DNA of 64,000 bases from Hydrogenophaga sp. (GTDB taxonomy: Bacteria; Pseudomonadota; Gammaproteobacteria; Burkholderiales; Burkholderiaceae_C): assembly GCA_030682835.1 (NCBI GenBank), contig JAUXNG010000094.1:1-64000 (forward strand). The letters are read 5' to 3'. The notes beneath the pieces are model-generated. The model saw only the letters and a program-made list of their open reading frames with translations, searched no databases and was not told the DNA's origin. Position 1 is the first letter of the stretch; every line of letters begins with the position of its first letter. The position numbers and the translations under genes were made by a program. Below are positions 36,341-44,495 of the stretch, piece after piece.

Positions 36341-36434
36341 TGCGGGCCCCACGCGCAGCGGGCACATGCCCGCTGTCGCAGCCGCGCTCGGGCCGTGCGG
36401 CGTTTACGGATGAGCAGAAGCCTAAGATCGGCTC

Positions 36435-37601
36435 ATGCACCACGGCATTCGCAAACTCCTGCTGCTGGGCGCCGGCCATGCCCACGTGCATGTGCTGGCC
36501 CAGCTGGCCCAACACCGCCCGGCCGATCTGGACGTGACCCTGCTCACACCCTTCGGCTACCAGACCTACAGCGGCATGACGCCCGGCTTCGTGGCCGGCC
36601 ACTACACCGAGGCCGAGTGCCAGATACCGCTGGAGCCGCTGGCCCGTGCGGCCGGCGTGCGCTGGGTGCAGGGCCGATGCACGGGCATCGACGCGACCGC
36701 CCGCCGCGTGCAGTGGGCCGCCACGGGCACGGCGCCCGCCGATGCCGCCCTGCCCTACGACCTGCTCTCCATCGACACCGGTGCCGTGCTGGACCGCCGC
36801 CGGCTCGATGCCGACATGCCCGGCGTCTCGGCCCACGCGCTCATCGTGCGGCCCATCGAAGGCTTTGCGAAGCTGTGGCCGCAGGTGCTGGAGATGGCGC
36901 GCAGCCGGCCCCTGTCGGCGGCGGTCATCGGGTCCGGGGCGGCCGGGCTGGAACTGCTGTTCGCGGCCGAACACGCCCTGCGCACGCAGTGTCTGCCGGG
37001 CTCGCAGTTCACGCTGGTCACCGGCGGCGCCGACGTGGCGGGCAACTACCCGCCCGGCGTGCAGGCACGCGTGCTGCAGCAGCTCAAACGGCGCGGCATC
37101 ACGGTGCTGCGCGACAGCTGCACCGGCATGGAAGCCGGCGCCGTGCAGCTGGGCAGCGGCGCAACGCTGGCCTGCGACGTGCCCATTCTCGCCATCGGCA
37201 CGCATGCGCCGCCCTGGCTGCAGGGCAGCGGCCTGGCGCTGGCCGAGACCGGCCACGTGCTGGTGAACGCCCACCAGCAAAGCACCAGCCACCCCGAGGT
37301 GTTCGCAGCCGGTGACGTGGCCAGCCGCGCCGACGCACCGCACCCCAAGAGCGGCGTGTACGCGGTACGCGCCGGCCCGCCGCTGGCACACAACCTGATG
37401 GCCGCGCACCACGGCAAGCCCCTGAAGCCACACCACCCGCCGAAGCACACGCTGAACCTTCTCTCGTGCGGGCCGGGCCATGCCATCGCGAGCTACGGCC
37501 CCCTGCACGCCCAAGGCGCCTGGGCCTGGCGCTGGAAAGACCGCATCGACCGGGGATTTGTGGCGAAGTACCTGCGCGCTGCGTCCGCGCAGGCAGGCTG
37601 A
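36435..37601 (+). CDS. FAD-dependent oxidoreductase of the SelD N-terminal partner family
   Basis: A 388-residue NDH-2-like flavoprotein. It opens LLLLGAGHAHVHVLAQLA, with GAGHAHVHV at residues 12-20, then YSGMTPGFVAGHY, VIGSGAAGLELLFAAE and VFAAGDVA. This opening and the SGMTPG/PGxxAGHY segment match the family (TIGR03169, from memory) that occurs either alone or fused to the N-terminus of selenide, water dikinase. Here it is a stand-alone gene about 3.5 kb from selD. It lacks a CxxxxC redox pair. A role in selenium handling is plausible but not shown by the sequence. Confidence 0.8.
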   Translation: MHHGIRKLLLLGAGHAHVHVLAQLAQHRPADLDVTLLTPFGYQTYSGMTPGFVAGHYTEAECQIPLEPLARAAGVRWVQGRCTGIDATARRVQWAATGTAPADAALPYDLLSIDTGAVLDRRRLDADMPGVSAHALIVRPIEGFAKLWPQVLEMARSRPLSAAVIGSGAAGLELLFAAEHALRTQCLPGSQFTLVTGGADVAGNYPPGVQARVLQQLKRRGITVLRDSCTGMEAGAVQLGSGATLACDVPILAIGTHAPPWLQGSGLALAETGHVLVNAHQQSTSHPEVFAAGDVASRADAPHPKSGVYAVRAGPPLAHNLMAAHHGKPLKPHHPPKHTLNLLSCGPGHAIASYGPLHAQGAWAWRWKDRIDRGFVAKYLRAASAQAG

Positions 37602-37660
37602 GCCTGCGCCCCGGCCGGACGGGCGGTATGCTCGCGCGTCCCTGCTTTTCTGCGTGCCTC

Positions 37661-38467
37661 ATGACCTCTTCATTTCGCCACCTGAGCACAGCCGCGCTGC
37701 TGATGTTCGCCACCGCCTCGTTGGCTCAGCCCGCAGCACCGGCCGACGCACCCCTGCTGCACCCCTGGCAGGCGCCCACGCCACGTGCCAATGCCGAGGC
37801 CTATTTCACCAACCTCAAGGACGGTGACGTGATCGACACGCCCTACGTGCTGCGGTTCGGCCTCTCGGGCGGCTGGGGGCTGGCGCCCATCACCAAGGCC
37901 GCCCGCGCCAGGAGCGGGCATCACCACCTGCTGGTGAACCGCGACCTGCCGCTGAACTTCAAGGAACCGCTGCCCTTCAACGAGCAATACATCCACTTCG
38001 GCAAGGGCCAGATGGAGCATGTGCTGAACCTCGGCCCCGGCACCTACACGCTGCGCATGCTGCTGGCCGACCAGCGCCACCTGCCGCATTTCGTGTTCAG
38101 CAAGCCGGTGCGCGTCACCGTGCGCCAGAAAACCGCCACCGACCCGAAGAGCCTGCAACCCAAGGGCATCGAACTGCTGCTGCCCGGCGGCCAGGACACC
38201 CGCACGCCCTTTCTGGTGCAGTTCCATGCGGCAGGCCTCAACGTGGGCCACGCCGCGCAGCGGGAAAGCGACACGGGTCACTTCCGCCTGACGGTCACGC
38301 CGCGTGGGGGTGGTGCTCCCCAGGTGATGGACTTTGTCGACGGGCAGACCGAAACCTGGCTGGCACCGCCGTCCGGCAGCTACACGATGCAGCTGGACTT
38401 CGTGGACAACCTGAATCCCCACCTCACCCTGGCGCGGGTGAACAGCGCGTCGCTGCTGGTGCGCTGA
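37661..38467 (+). CDS. DUF4399 exported protein
   Basis: A 268-residue exported protein with a signal peptide (about residues 1-22, ending SLAQ). The DUF4399 domain (about 45-140) has LKDGDVIDTPYVLRFGLSG, SGHHHLLVNRDLP, FGKGQMEHVLNLGPGTYTLRMLLADQRH. The C-terminal part is a second beta-rich domain of unknown type. The His cluster GHHHLL is conserved in the family, suggesting metal or substrate contact. The ATG at 37661 starts the signal peptide; an earlier in-frame ATG at 37628 is possible. It ends 3 bases before the convergent rhodanese gene. Confidence 0.75.
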   Translation: MTSSFRHLSTAALLMFATASLAQPAAPADAPLLHPWQAPTPRANAEAYFTNLKDGDVIDTPYVLRFGLSGGWGLAPITKAARARSGHHHLLVNRDLPLNFKEPLPFNEQYIHFGKGQMEHVLNLGPGTYTLRMLLADQRHLPHFVFSKPVRVTVRQKTATDPKSLQPKGIELLLPGGQDTRTPFLVQFHAAGLNVGHAAQRESDTGHFRLTVTPRGGGAPQVMDFVDGQTETWLAPPSGSYTMQLDFVDNLNPHLTLARVNSASLLVR

Positions 38468-38470
38468 AGC

Positions 38471-38932
38471 TCAGTGGGTGGACGCCCTGGTGGCCCGTGC
38501 CGCCGCGTCAAAGCCACCCTTGGCTTTCCACTCTTCCATCCCACCCTGCAGCACCCTCACGTTGTCCCAGCCGGCCACGCGCAGTGCAAAGCCGGCCTGG
38601 GCCGAAAGCGAACCGGTGTTGCAGTAGACCAGCACCGGCTTGTCCTTCGGGATGGACTGGCGCTTGGCCAGCACCTGGCGCCAGTCCATGTTCACCGCGC
38701 CGGGGATGTGCCCCTTGGCAAACTGCCCGGCGTCACGCGCGTCGATGACGAGCATCTTTTTCCACTCGTCCGCCGGGATCTGTTCGGCAAAGATCACGCC
38801 GCCGCCATAGTCCACGAACTCCAGGTAAGCCTCCATCTCGTCGACGGCCAGCGCCTTGTTGTCGGCGTGGGCCAGGGGCATGAAGGCACAAGCGGTGGCC
38901 AGCAAGGCCGAAGGAATCCAGGGGTGAGGCAT
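38471..38932 (-). CDS. Periplasmic rhodanese-domain protein
   Basis: A 153-residue protein with a signal peptide (about 1-24, ending AHAD) and a single rhodanese domain. Catalytic Cys104 lies in the loop VYCNTGSLSA, with the CH2-A motif VIDARDAGQFAKGHIPGAVN before it. The loop is six residues, as in sulfurtransferases acting on small thiols or persulfides. It could move sulfur (or selenium) in the periplasm. GGAG precedes the ATG at 38932, separated by a run of eight C on the coding strand. Confidence 0.87.
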   Translation of the reverse strand: MPHPWIPSALLATACAFMPLAHADNKALAVDEMEAYLEFVDYGGGVIFAEQIPADEWKKMLVIDARDAGQFAKGHIPGAVNMDWRQVLAKRQSIPKDKPVLVYCNTGSLSAQAGFALRVAGWDNVRVLQGGMEEWKAKGGFDAAARATRASTH

Positions 38933-39022
38933 GGGGGGGGCTCCGGTGGATCGGGGTCCGACATGGACCCCGGAGCGCCAAATATAAGCCAATGCTGATT
39001 TACAACCACCCGGTAGCAGGCT

Positions 39023-39721
39023 TCAGCAACCCAGCTGAGCCGCCAGATCCACCAGATCGCGCGCGTGCCAGGTGTTGGCCGGGTCGGGCGAAACGTCCTT
39101 GATGTGCCCGGCGCCGAACTCCAGCGGGCGCTCGATGTAAGCCGTGGACAGGCCGCAGGCGCGGGCAGCGGCCAGGTCGTCCTGGTGCGCGGCGACCAGC
39201 ATCACCTGCTCGGGGGGCACGTCAAAGATGTTCGCGGCGCCCAGGTACACCGCCGGGTCGGGCTTGTAGGCGCGGAACACCTCGGCCGAGAGGATGCAGT
39301 CCCAGGGCAGGCCTGCGCGCTTGGCCATGTTCGTCAGCAGGCCGATGTTGCCGTTGGACAGGGTGCACAGCGTGTGGCGGGTCTTCAGGCGCGTGAGGCC
39401 CTGCACGGCGTCGGGCCAGGGGTTGAGCCGGTGCCAGACGCGGTTGAGGTGCTGGCGCTCGGCCTCGCTCAGATGGGCCAGCCCGAAGCCGGGCAGCAGC
39501 CCGTCGAGGATGAGGCGGTGCAGGTCGTCGATGAGCGTCCAGCCCAGCTCACCCGAGCGCACGCGCTGCATGGCGGGCTGATAGCCGGCGCGCCAGGCGA
39601 GGGCAAATGCGTCGGCGTCCACCTGCGGGTACAGCGCCTGCACGTCCCGCACGATGCTGCCGTGCCAGTCGACCACGGTGCCGAAGATGTCAAAAACCAG
39701 GATGGGGGTGGGCGAGTTCAT
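39023..39721 (-). CDS. Haloacid dehalogenase, type II (HAD hydrolase)
   Basis: A 232-residue HAD-superfamily protein. The nucleophile is Asp11 in VFDIFGTVVDW, motif II is LSNGN, the conserved Lys is in FRAYKPDPAVYLGAA, and motif III is VAAHQDDLAAARACGL. This pattern is that of L-2-haloacid dehalogenases, although most homologues have not been tested on halogenated substrates. It lies 3 bases after the methyltransferase-like gene. Confidence 0.87.
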   Translation of the reverse strand: MNSPTPILVFDIFGTVVDWHGSIVRDVQALYPQVDADAFALAWRAGYQPAMQRVRSGELGWTLIDDLHRLILDGLLPGFGLAHLSEAERQHLNRVWHRLNPWPDAVQGLTRLKTRHTLCTLSNGNIGLLTNMAKRAGLPWDCILSAEVFRAYKPDPAVYLGAANIFDVPPEQVMLVAAHQDDLAAARACGLSTAYIERPLEFGAGHIKDVSPDPANTWHARDLVDLAAQLGC

Positions 39722-39724
39722 GGG

Positions 39725-40204
39725 TCAGAGCCAGCGCCGGACGCGCTGCGTGTAGTCGGTGTAGGCGGTGCCGAACAGGGTGGCGAGCACGCGCTCTTCG
39801 GGCTGGATCTGGAAACGGGTGATGTAGGCGATGAAGACCAGCGGGCCCAGGAACGCGCCCAGTGCACCGAGCCACACGGCCCAGGCCAGCAGGAAGCACG
39901 CCATGCCCACGTACATGGGGTTGCGTGTGAGGCGGTAAACACCGCCGGTGACCAGCGACGACGACTTGGCCGGGCTCAGCGGGTTCACCGTGGTGCGCTG
40001 GCGGTGGAAGGCCCAGAGGCCGGCCATGTCGAAGCTGCCGCCGATCACCACCAGCGCGAGTGCCAGGCCAGCGCGCAAGGCGGATGGCCATTCCAGCGCC
40101 ATGGCGTGGGGAGCCAGCCACCACATGGCGGCACCCAGCAGCAGGGCCACGGCCGGGGGTGGCAGTTTGAGTTCAAGGCCGCTCAGCCAGCGGGATTCGG
40201 GCAT
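39725..40204 (-). CDS. Isoprenylcysteine carboxyl methyltransferase-like membrane protein
   Basis: A 159-residue polytopic membrane protein with four hydrophobic segments. The C-terminal block GGVYRLTRNPMYVGMA followed by QIQPEERVLATLFGTAYTDY is typical of the ICMT/PEMT-like family. These proteins are predicted to methylate small membrane substrates, but bacterial members are poorly characterised. The ATG at 40204 starts the conserved part; it is 5 bases from the mipA-like gene. Confidence 0.83.
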   Translation of the reverse strand: MPESRWLSGLELKLPPPAVALLLGAAMWWLAPHAMALEWPSALRAGLALALVVIGGSFDMAGLWAFHRQRTTVNPLSPAKSSSLVTGGVYRLTRNPMYVGMACFLLAWAVWLGALGAFLGPLVFIAYITRFQIQPEERVLATLFGTAYTDYTQRVRRWL

Positions 40205-40209
40205 GAAGG

Positions 40210-41076
40210 TCAGTCCGGCACCAGGGTGGTGGAACGGGCCCAGGTGTAGCTCAGCCCCATGCCCACGGTGGCGCCGCTGCGTTGCTCCACCAGCGGGCTC
40301 GCGCCGTTGGCCGCGCCGGCCACCGAATCGAGTCGGGCGAAGCCGAACAGCAGCCAGTCGCGGTTCAGGCTCTTGCTGGCGGTCAGGCCCAGCCGCCAGG
40401 CCACCAGGCCGCCGTCGGCTGCATAAGCGGGCCGGCTGCCGGTGGCGAACTCGGGCGCCACGCCGTACAGGGTGTCGCCCAGCCGGCGGTTGCCGGCCAC
40501 CAGGCCAAGGCTGGCGCTGTGGTTCCAGCCCGAGCGGCTGCGGTTCTCCAGCACCAGCCGGGGTTCGAACGCGAGGCCACGGTAGGCCAGGCCGTCGCTC
40601 AGGTCGAGCACGCCGCGCAACGCGGCTTCGGCACGCAGGCGGCTGCCGCCGGGGCCGGCACCCAGGTGCCATTTCACCCGCGGGCCAAACTCGACCAGCG
40701 TCCCCAGGTCGGGCATGCCGCTGCGCGCCGGCAGGTCGTCGGAGCTGGTGCCGAAGGAGCCGGCGAAGCCCACGTCGAGTTCAAAGGTGGGGGTCTTGAC
40801 GGCGCGCAGGCCCACGGTATCGCGGTCCACCCGCCAGAACTCGCCGCGGTACACCGCGTAGGGCACGACCAGGCCGCGGTTGGTGCGGACGCCCGAGCCG
40901 GGATAGGCCGGCTGCGAGCTGCTGAAACCCACCACGCCCAGCTCCCACAGGGGCTTGCCGGTGCCGGGCAGGCCGGGCTGAGCCTGAGGAGCCTCTTCAG
41001 CGTGTGCCCCCGGCGAAAACAGGGCCAGCGAGACCAGCAGCGCGGCCGGTCGACTCACTCTGGAATGGGTGCTCAT
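40210..41076 (-). CDS. MipA/OmpV-family outer-membrane protein
   Basis: A 288-residue protein with a signal peptide (about 1-26, ending AHAE) and a beta-barrel ending in alternating hydrophobic strands. The start of the mature part (WELGVVGFSSSQPAYPGSG, RGLVVPYAVYRGEFWRVD) and TPTFELDVGFAGSF are family hallmarks. MipA scaffolds murein synthases in E. coli; OmpV-like members may be porins. It is the last gene before selD on the same strand (31-base gap). Confidence 0.88.
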   Translation of the reverse strand: MSTHSRVSRPAALLVSLALFSPGAHAEEAPQAQPGLPGTGKPLWELGVVGFSSSQPAYPGSGVRTNRGLVVPYAVYRGEFWRVDRDTVGLRAVKTPTFELDVGFAGSFGTSSDDLPARSGMPDLGTLVEFGPRVKWHLGAGPGGSRLRAEAALRGVLDLSDGLAYRGLAFEPRLVLENRSRSGWNHSASLGLVAGNRRLGDTLYGVAPEFATGSRPAYAADGGLVAWRLGLTASKSLNRDWLLFGFARLDSVAGAANGASPLVEQRSGATVGMGLSYTWARSTTLVPD

Positions 41077-41107
41077 GGCGGTCTCTACCGGAAGGGACTC
41101 AGCCCGG

Positions 41108-42187
41108 TCAGGACACCACGAGTCGCACGCCACCGTCTTGTGGCGCCCCGATCTCGCCCACCTCCGCAGCCGCCTCGAAGCCGTGGCGCGCGAAGATGGC
41201 CAGCACCTCGGCCACCGCGTCGGGCGCGCAGGCCACGAGCAGGCCACCACTGGTTTGCGGGTCGGACAACAGGGCCTGGTCGACCGGCTGCAGGCCCGCG
41301 CCCAGGCGCACCTCTTGGCCGTAGGCGGCCCAGTTGCGGCCGCTCGCGCCCGTGACCATGCCCTGCGCGGCCAGATCGCGCACGCCGGCGATCAGTGGCA
41401 CGCGGGCCATGTCGATCTGCACCGTGGTGTTCGAGCCGCGCGCCATTTCCAGCACGTGGCCGGCCAGGCCAAAGCCGGTGATGTCGGTCATGGCGTGCAC
41501 GCCGTCCAGGGCCGACAGGTCGGGGCCGGGGGTGTTGAGCTTCGTGGTGTTGGCGATCATCTGCGCGTAGCCCTCGGGGCTGAGCGCGTCTTTCTTGAGC
41601 GCGGCCGACAGCACGCCAACGCCCAGCGGTTTGCCAAGGATCAGGCGGTCGCCCACGCGGGCGTCGGCGTTGCGCTTCACGCGCTTGGGGTGCACCAGGC
41701 CCAGCGCCACCAGGCCGTAGATGGGCTCCACCGAGTCGATGGTGTGGCCACCGGCAATGGGAATGCCGGCTTCGCGGCACACGCTCTGGCCGCCGTCGAG
41801 GATCTTGCCGATGGTCTCGACCGACAGCACGCCGATGGGCATGCCCACCAGGGCCAGCGCCATGATGGGCGTGCCGCCCATGGCGTACACGTCGCTGATG
41901 GCGTTGGTGGCAGCGATGCGCCCAAAGTCGAACGGGTCGTCGACGATGGGCATGAAGAAATCGGTGGTGGCGATCAGCGCCTGCTCGTCGTTGAGCTGGT
42001 ACACCGCGGCGTCGTCCGCCGTTTCAATGCCCACCAGCAGCTCCTTCGGGATAGGCATGGCGCTGGTGCCCTTGAGGATCTCGCTCAGCACGCCGGGCGC
42101 GATTTTGCAGCCGCAGCCGCCGCCGTGCGAAAGGCTGGTGAGGCGGGGCTCGGCGCGGGGCGTGGCGGGGGTGGCGGGTGTGGTCAT
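41108..42187 (-). CDS. selD: Selenide, water dikinase (SelD; SenC of the selenoneine pathway)
   Basis: A 359-residue enzyme that makes selenophosphate from selenide and ATP. The active-site loop is SHGGGCGCK with Cys25 and Lys28 (Cys27 precedes Lys), matching Cys17/Lys20 of E. coli SelD; the residue is cysteine, not selenocysteine. DDAAVY, TTDFFMPIVDDPFDFGRIAA, DITGFGLAGH and SDPQTSGGLL complete the family pattern. The ATG at 42187 is preferred because GGAG lies 9 bases upstream; an in-frame ATG at 42262 would overlap senB by 13 bases and add a low-complexity tail. The gene is directly downstream of senB on the same strand, so it probably serves selenoneine synthesis as SenC. No selA or selB is in the window. 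Confidence 0.95.
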   Translation of the reverse strand: MTTPATPATPRAEPRLTSLSHGGGCGCKIAPGVLSEILKGTSAMPIPKELLVGIETADDAAVYQLNDEQALIATTDFFMPIVDDPFDFGRIAATNAISDVYAMGGTPIMALALVGMPIGVLSVETIGKILDGGQSVCREAGIPIAGGHTIDSVEPIYGLVALGLVHPKRVKRNADARVGDRLILGKPLGVGVLSAALKKDALSPEGYAQMIANTTKLNTPGPDLSALDGVHAMTDITGFGLAGHVLEMARGSNTTVQIDMARVPLIAGVRDLAAQGMVTGASGRNWAAYGQEVRLGAGLQPVDQALLSDPQTSGGLLVACAPDAVAEVLAIFARHGFEAAAEVGEIGAPQDGGVRLVVS

Positions 42188-42249
42188 CGGCGAAGGCTCC
42201 GGAATCAGATGAAGGGGTCGGTCAGGCGCAGGCTGTTCGGCATCGGCAC

Positions 42250-43233
42250 TCACGGGCGGCATTCGTGCAACACCTGCAGCAAGGCCGCCTGCTCGGCGCG
42301 CGGCTCAAACAGCGGCGCCCGTGCTGCACATTGTGCTTGCAGCAGGGCCAGGCTGCTGCCACCCGTGGCGATGTCCTGGCGGCACTGCCGAAAGCGGGCG
42401 GCAAGGGCGGGCGCGTCGCCCACCGGGAAATAGCCCGCGTAGTCCACACCCAGCATGCCCACGTTGCCCGACATGTGCGAGGCCAGCACCGGCGTGCCGC
42501 TGCACACGGCTTCCATGATCACGTGGGCACCGCCTTCCATGCGGCTGGGGTGCACCAGCAGGTGGGCGCGCTGGATGTGCAGGCGCGCCACGCCATGCGG
42601 CAATGCACCCAGCCAGCGGTAGTGCAGGCAGTCGCGCGCGGTCTCCCGCGCCGCCTCGCCCAGCGCGGGGTCCAGCGCGGCGCCGATGTGGTCGATGCGA
42701 ATGCCCTCGTCCGGCCGCAGCAGGCGGGCCGCGGCCATCAGCGTGAGGGGGTCCTTTTCATCACGCAGATGGCCCACCGCCACCACGCGCAGGTGACGGC
42801 TGGACTTGGGCAGGGTCTGGCGCCGGGTACTGGACTGCAGCACCACACGGCACTTGTCGCGCCACTGGGGCGGCAGGGCCAGCGGCGCCTGGTCCTGCAG
42901 CACGATGAGCCGGTGCGCCAGGGCCAGCGAGCGCTGCGCGCTGGCATCGTGGTCGATGTCGCGGTAGAGGTCGGTGCCGGTCAGCGCGACCAGCAGCGGG
43001 CGCTGCGGATGAGCCTGCGCCCAGGCGGCGATGGAAGAGGCCGAGCGGCGCGCGTGCAGGGCCAGCAGCAGGTCGGCGTCTGGCAGGCCAGGGCCTGCGT
43101 CGGGCCAGGCCCGGGCCAGCTGAACCGCATAATGACCCGAGAGCATTTGCGCCCAGCGCCGGGCGGTCTGCCAGTTGCCGTTGTTGGCATCGGCCAGGGC
43201 CGGTGTGACGATACAAAGCGAAGGAAGTTTCAT
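42250..43233 (-). CDS. senB: Selenosugar synthase SenB (GT-B glycosyltransferase)
   Basis: A 327-residue GT-B fold protein. The N-terminus (SLCIVTPALADANNGNWQTARRW) is the SenB hallmark. The C-terminal nucleotide-sugar domain has VVAVGHLRDEKDPLTLMAA and the E-x7-E motif EGGAHVIME at 233-241. In the characterised Variovorax pathway SenB uses selenophosphate and a UDP-N-acetyl-hexosamine to form a 1-seleno sugar, which SenA then joins to hercynine. It sits between selD (downstream, same operon) and senA (divergent). The identification comes from sequence resemblance plus this context. Its ATG shares two bases with the senA ATG on the other strand. Confidence 0.9.
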   Translation of the reverse strand: MKLPSLCIVTPALADANNGNWQTARRWAQMLSGHYAVQLARAWPDAGPGLPDADLLLALHARRSASSIAAWAQAHPQRPLLVALTGTDLYRDIDHDASAQRSLALAHRLIVLQDQAPLALPPQWRDKCRVVLQSSTRRQTLPKSSRHLRVVAVGHLRDEKDPLTLMAAARLLRPDEGIRIDHIGAALDPALGEAARETARDCLHYRWLGALPHGVARLHIQRAHLLVHPSRMEGGAHVIMEAVCSGTPVLASHMSGNVGMLGVDYAGYFPVGDAPALAARFRQCRQDIATGGSSLALLQAQCAARAPLFEPRAEQAALLQVLHECRP

Positions 43234-44491
43234 GGATGAGCGCGCCGCCGCCATTGTGGCGGCAAAGCATTCACTGCACGCCGGGCAGGGCCACGAGGCC
43301 CGCACGCTGGGCCGGGCTGCGCTCGGGCAAGCCCTGCAGGCGGTGCGGCGGCGCACGCTGCAGCTCTTTGACGCGTTTGAGCTGGCGCTCGGCCCCGGCC
43401 TGCCGGTGCCCTGCACGCCCGAACTGAACCCGCCGCTGTGGGAACTGGGCCACACCGGCTGGTTCGCCGACTGGTGGATCGCCCGCAACCCGCAGTGCGC
43501 CCTGGGCCCGCGGGCCGACCCACTGGTGACCCGCCGGCCCGCGCGCCGGGCCAACGCGGATGCGCTCTACAACTCCAGCACGGTGCCACACGAGCAACGC
43601 TGGCAGCTGGACCTGCCGGATGCCGACCACACGCGCGCCGACCTGGCGACCAGCCTGGCTGACACGCTGGCCCTGCTGGACACGACAGCCGACGACGACC
43701 AGGGCCTGTACTTTTTCCGTCTCGCACTGTTCCACGAGGCCATGCACGCCGAAGCCGCGGTTTACATGGCGCAGACCCTGGGCATCGACCCCTTCACCGC
43801 GGGCGCCGAGCCGCTGGCCTCACCTGCCGCCAGCCTCAACGACGCGGTGCTGAAGATCCCCGCGCAGCGGTGGACACTGGGCTGGGCAGGCCCCGGCTTC
43901 GCTTTCGACAACGAGCTGGCGCCGCACACGGTGGCGCTGGATGCCTTTCACATCGACGCCCAGGCCCTGCGCTGGGCAGACTTTCTGCCTTTCATGACGG
44001 ACGGCGGTTACGAACAGCAGCGCCTGTGGGGCGAGGCCGGCTGGGCCTGGCGGCAGCAGCACAGCGCGGGATTTCCGCGCCACCTGCGCCGCGGCCCCCA
44101 CGGCTGGGAGCAACAGAACTTCGGACGCTGGCGGCCACTGGATCTGCAGGCCGCTGCCACACACCTGAGTGGGTTCGAGGCACAGGCCTGGTGCCGCTGG
44201 GCCGGTCGGCGCCTGCCCACCGAAGCCGAATGGGAAGCCGCTGCCCTCACGGCCCCCGGCTTTGTCTGGGGCGAGGTGTGGGAATGGACCGCCAGCCCGT
44301 TCGCGCCCTTCCCCGGTTTCGAGCCCCACCCCTACCGCGACTATTCCGCGCCCTGGTTCGATGGCCGGCCCGTGCTCAAGGGCGCCTGCCCGGCCACGCT
44401 GCCGCTGATGCGCCACCCCCGCTACCGCAACTACTTTCCCGCCGCGCGCAACGACATCGTGGCGGGCTTGCGGACCGTGGGCCTGCGCTGA
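43232..44491 (+). CDS. senA: Selenoneine synthase SenA (EgtB-like)
   Basis: A 419-residue nonheme-iron enzyme with an N-terminal DinB-like domain and a C-terminal FGE-sulfatase domain. Iron ligands are His74 (LWELGHTGWF) and the H-x3-H-x-E block HEAMHAE at 168-174. SenA couples a selenosugar to hercynine to make the selenoxide that collapses to selenoneine. The N-terminus (RTLQLFDAFELA, NPPLWELGH) is nearer SenA than EgtB, and the window has a separate true egtB. The ATG follows AAGGAAG; a GTG at 43256 is an alternative. It overlaps senB at the start (CATG) and converges on egtD with 4 bases between stops. Confidence 0.9.
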   Translation: MDERAAAIVAAKHSLHAGQGHEARTLGRAALGQALQAVRRRTLQLFDAFELALGPGLPVPCTPELNPPLWELGHTGWFADWWIARNPQCALGPRADPLVTRRPARRANADALYNSSTVPHEQRWQLDLPDADHTRADLATSLADTLALLDTTADDDQGLYFFRLALFHEAMHAEAAVYMAQTLGIDPFTAGAEPLASPAASLNDAVLKIPAQRWTLGWAGPGFAFDNELAPHTVALDAFHIDAQALRWADFLPFMTDGGYEQQRLWGEAGWAWRQQHSAGFPRHLRRGPHGWEQQNFGRWRPLDLQAAATHLSGFEAQAWCRWAGRRLPTEAEWEAAALTAPGFVWGEVWEWTASPFAPFPGFEPHPYRDYSAPWFDGRPVLKGACPATLPLMRHPRYRNYFPAARNDIVAGLRTVGLR

Positions 44492-44495
44492 GGCC

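Noticed and set aside
41108-42187. SelD as a selenoprotein with in-frame TGA
   Set aside because: The active-site codons are ordinary Cys codons and no TGA interrupts the frame.
42188-42262. Longer SelD starting at 42262
   Set aside because: It would overlap senB, adds only a Pro/Ala-rich tail, and has no ribosome-binding site as good as the GGAG before 42187.
43232-44491. senA as a simple second copy of egtB
   Set aside because: It diverges strongly from the egtB at 45491 and adjoins senB and selD, which is the diagnostic context of SenA.
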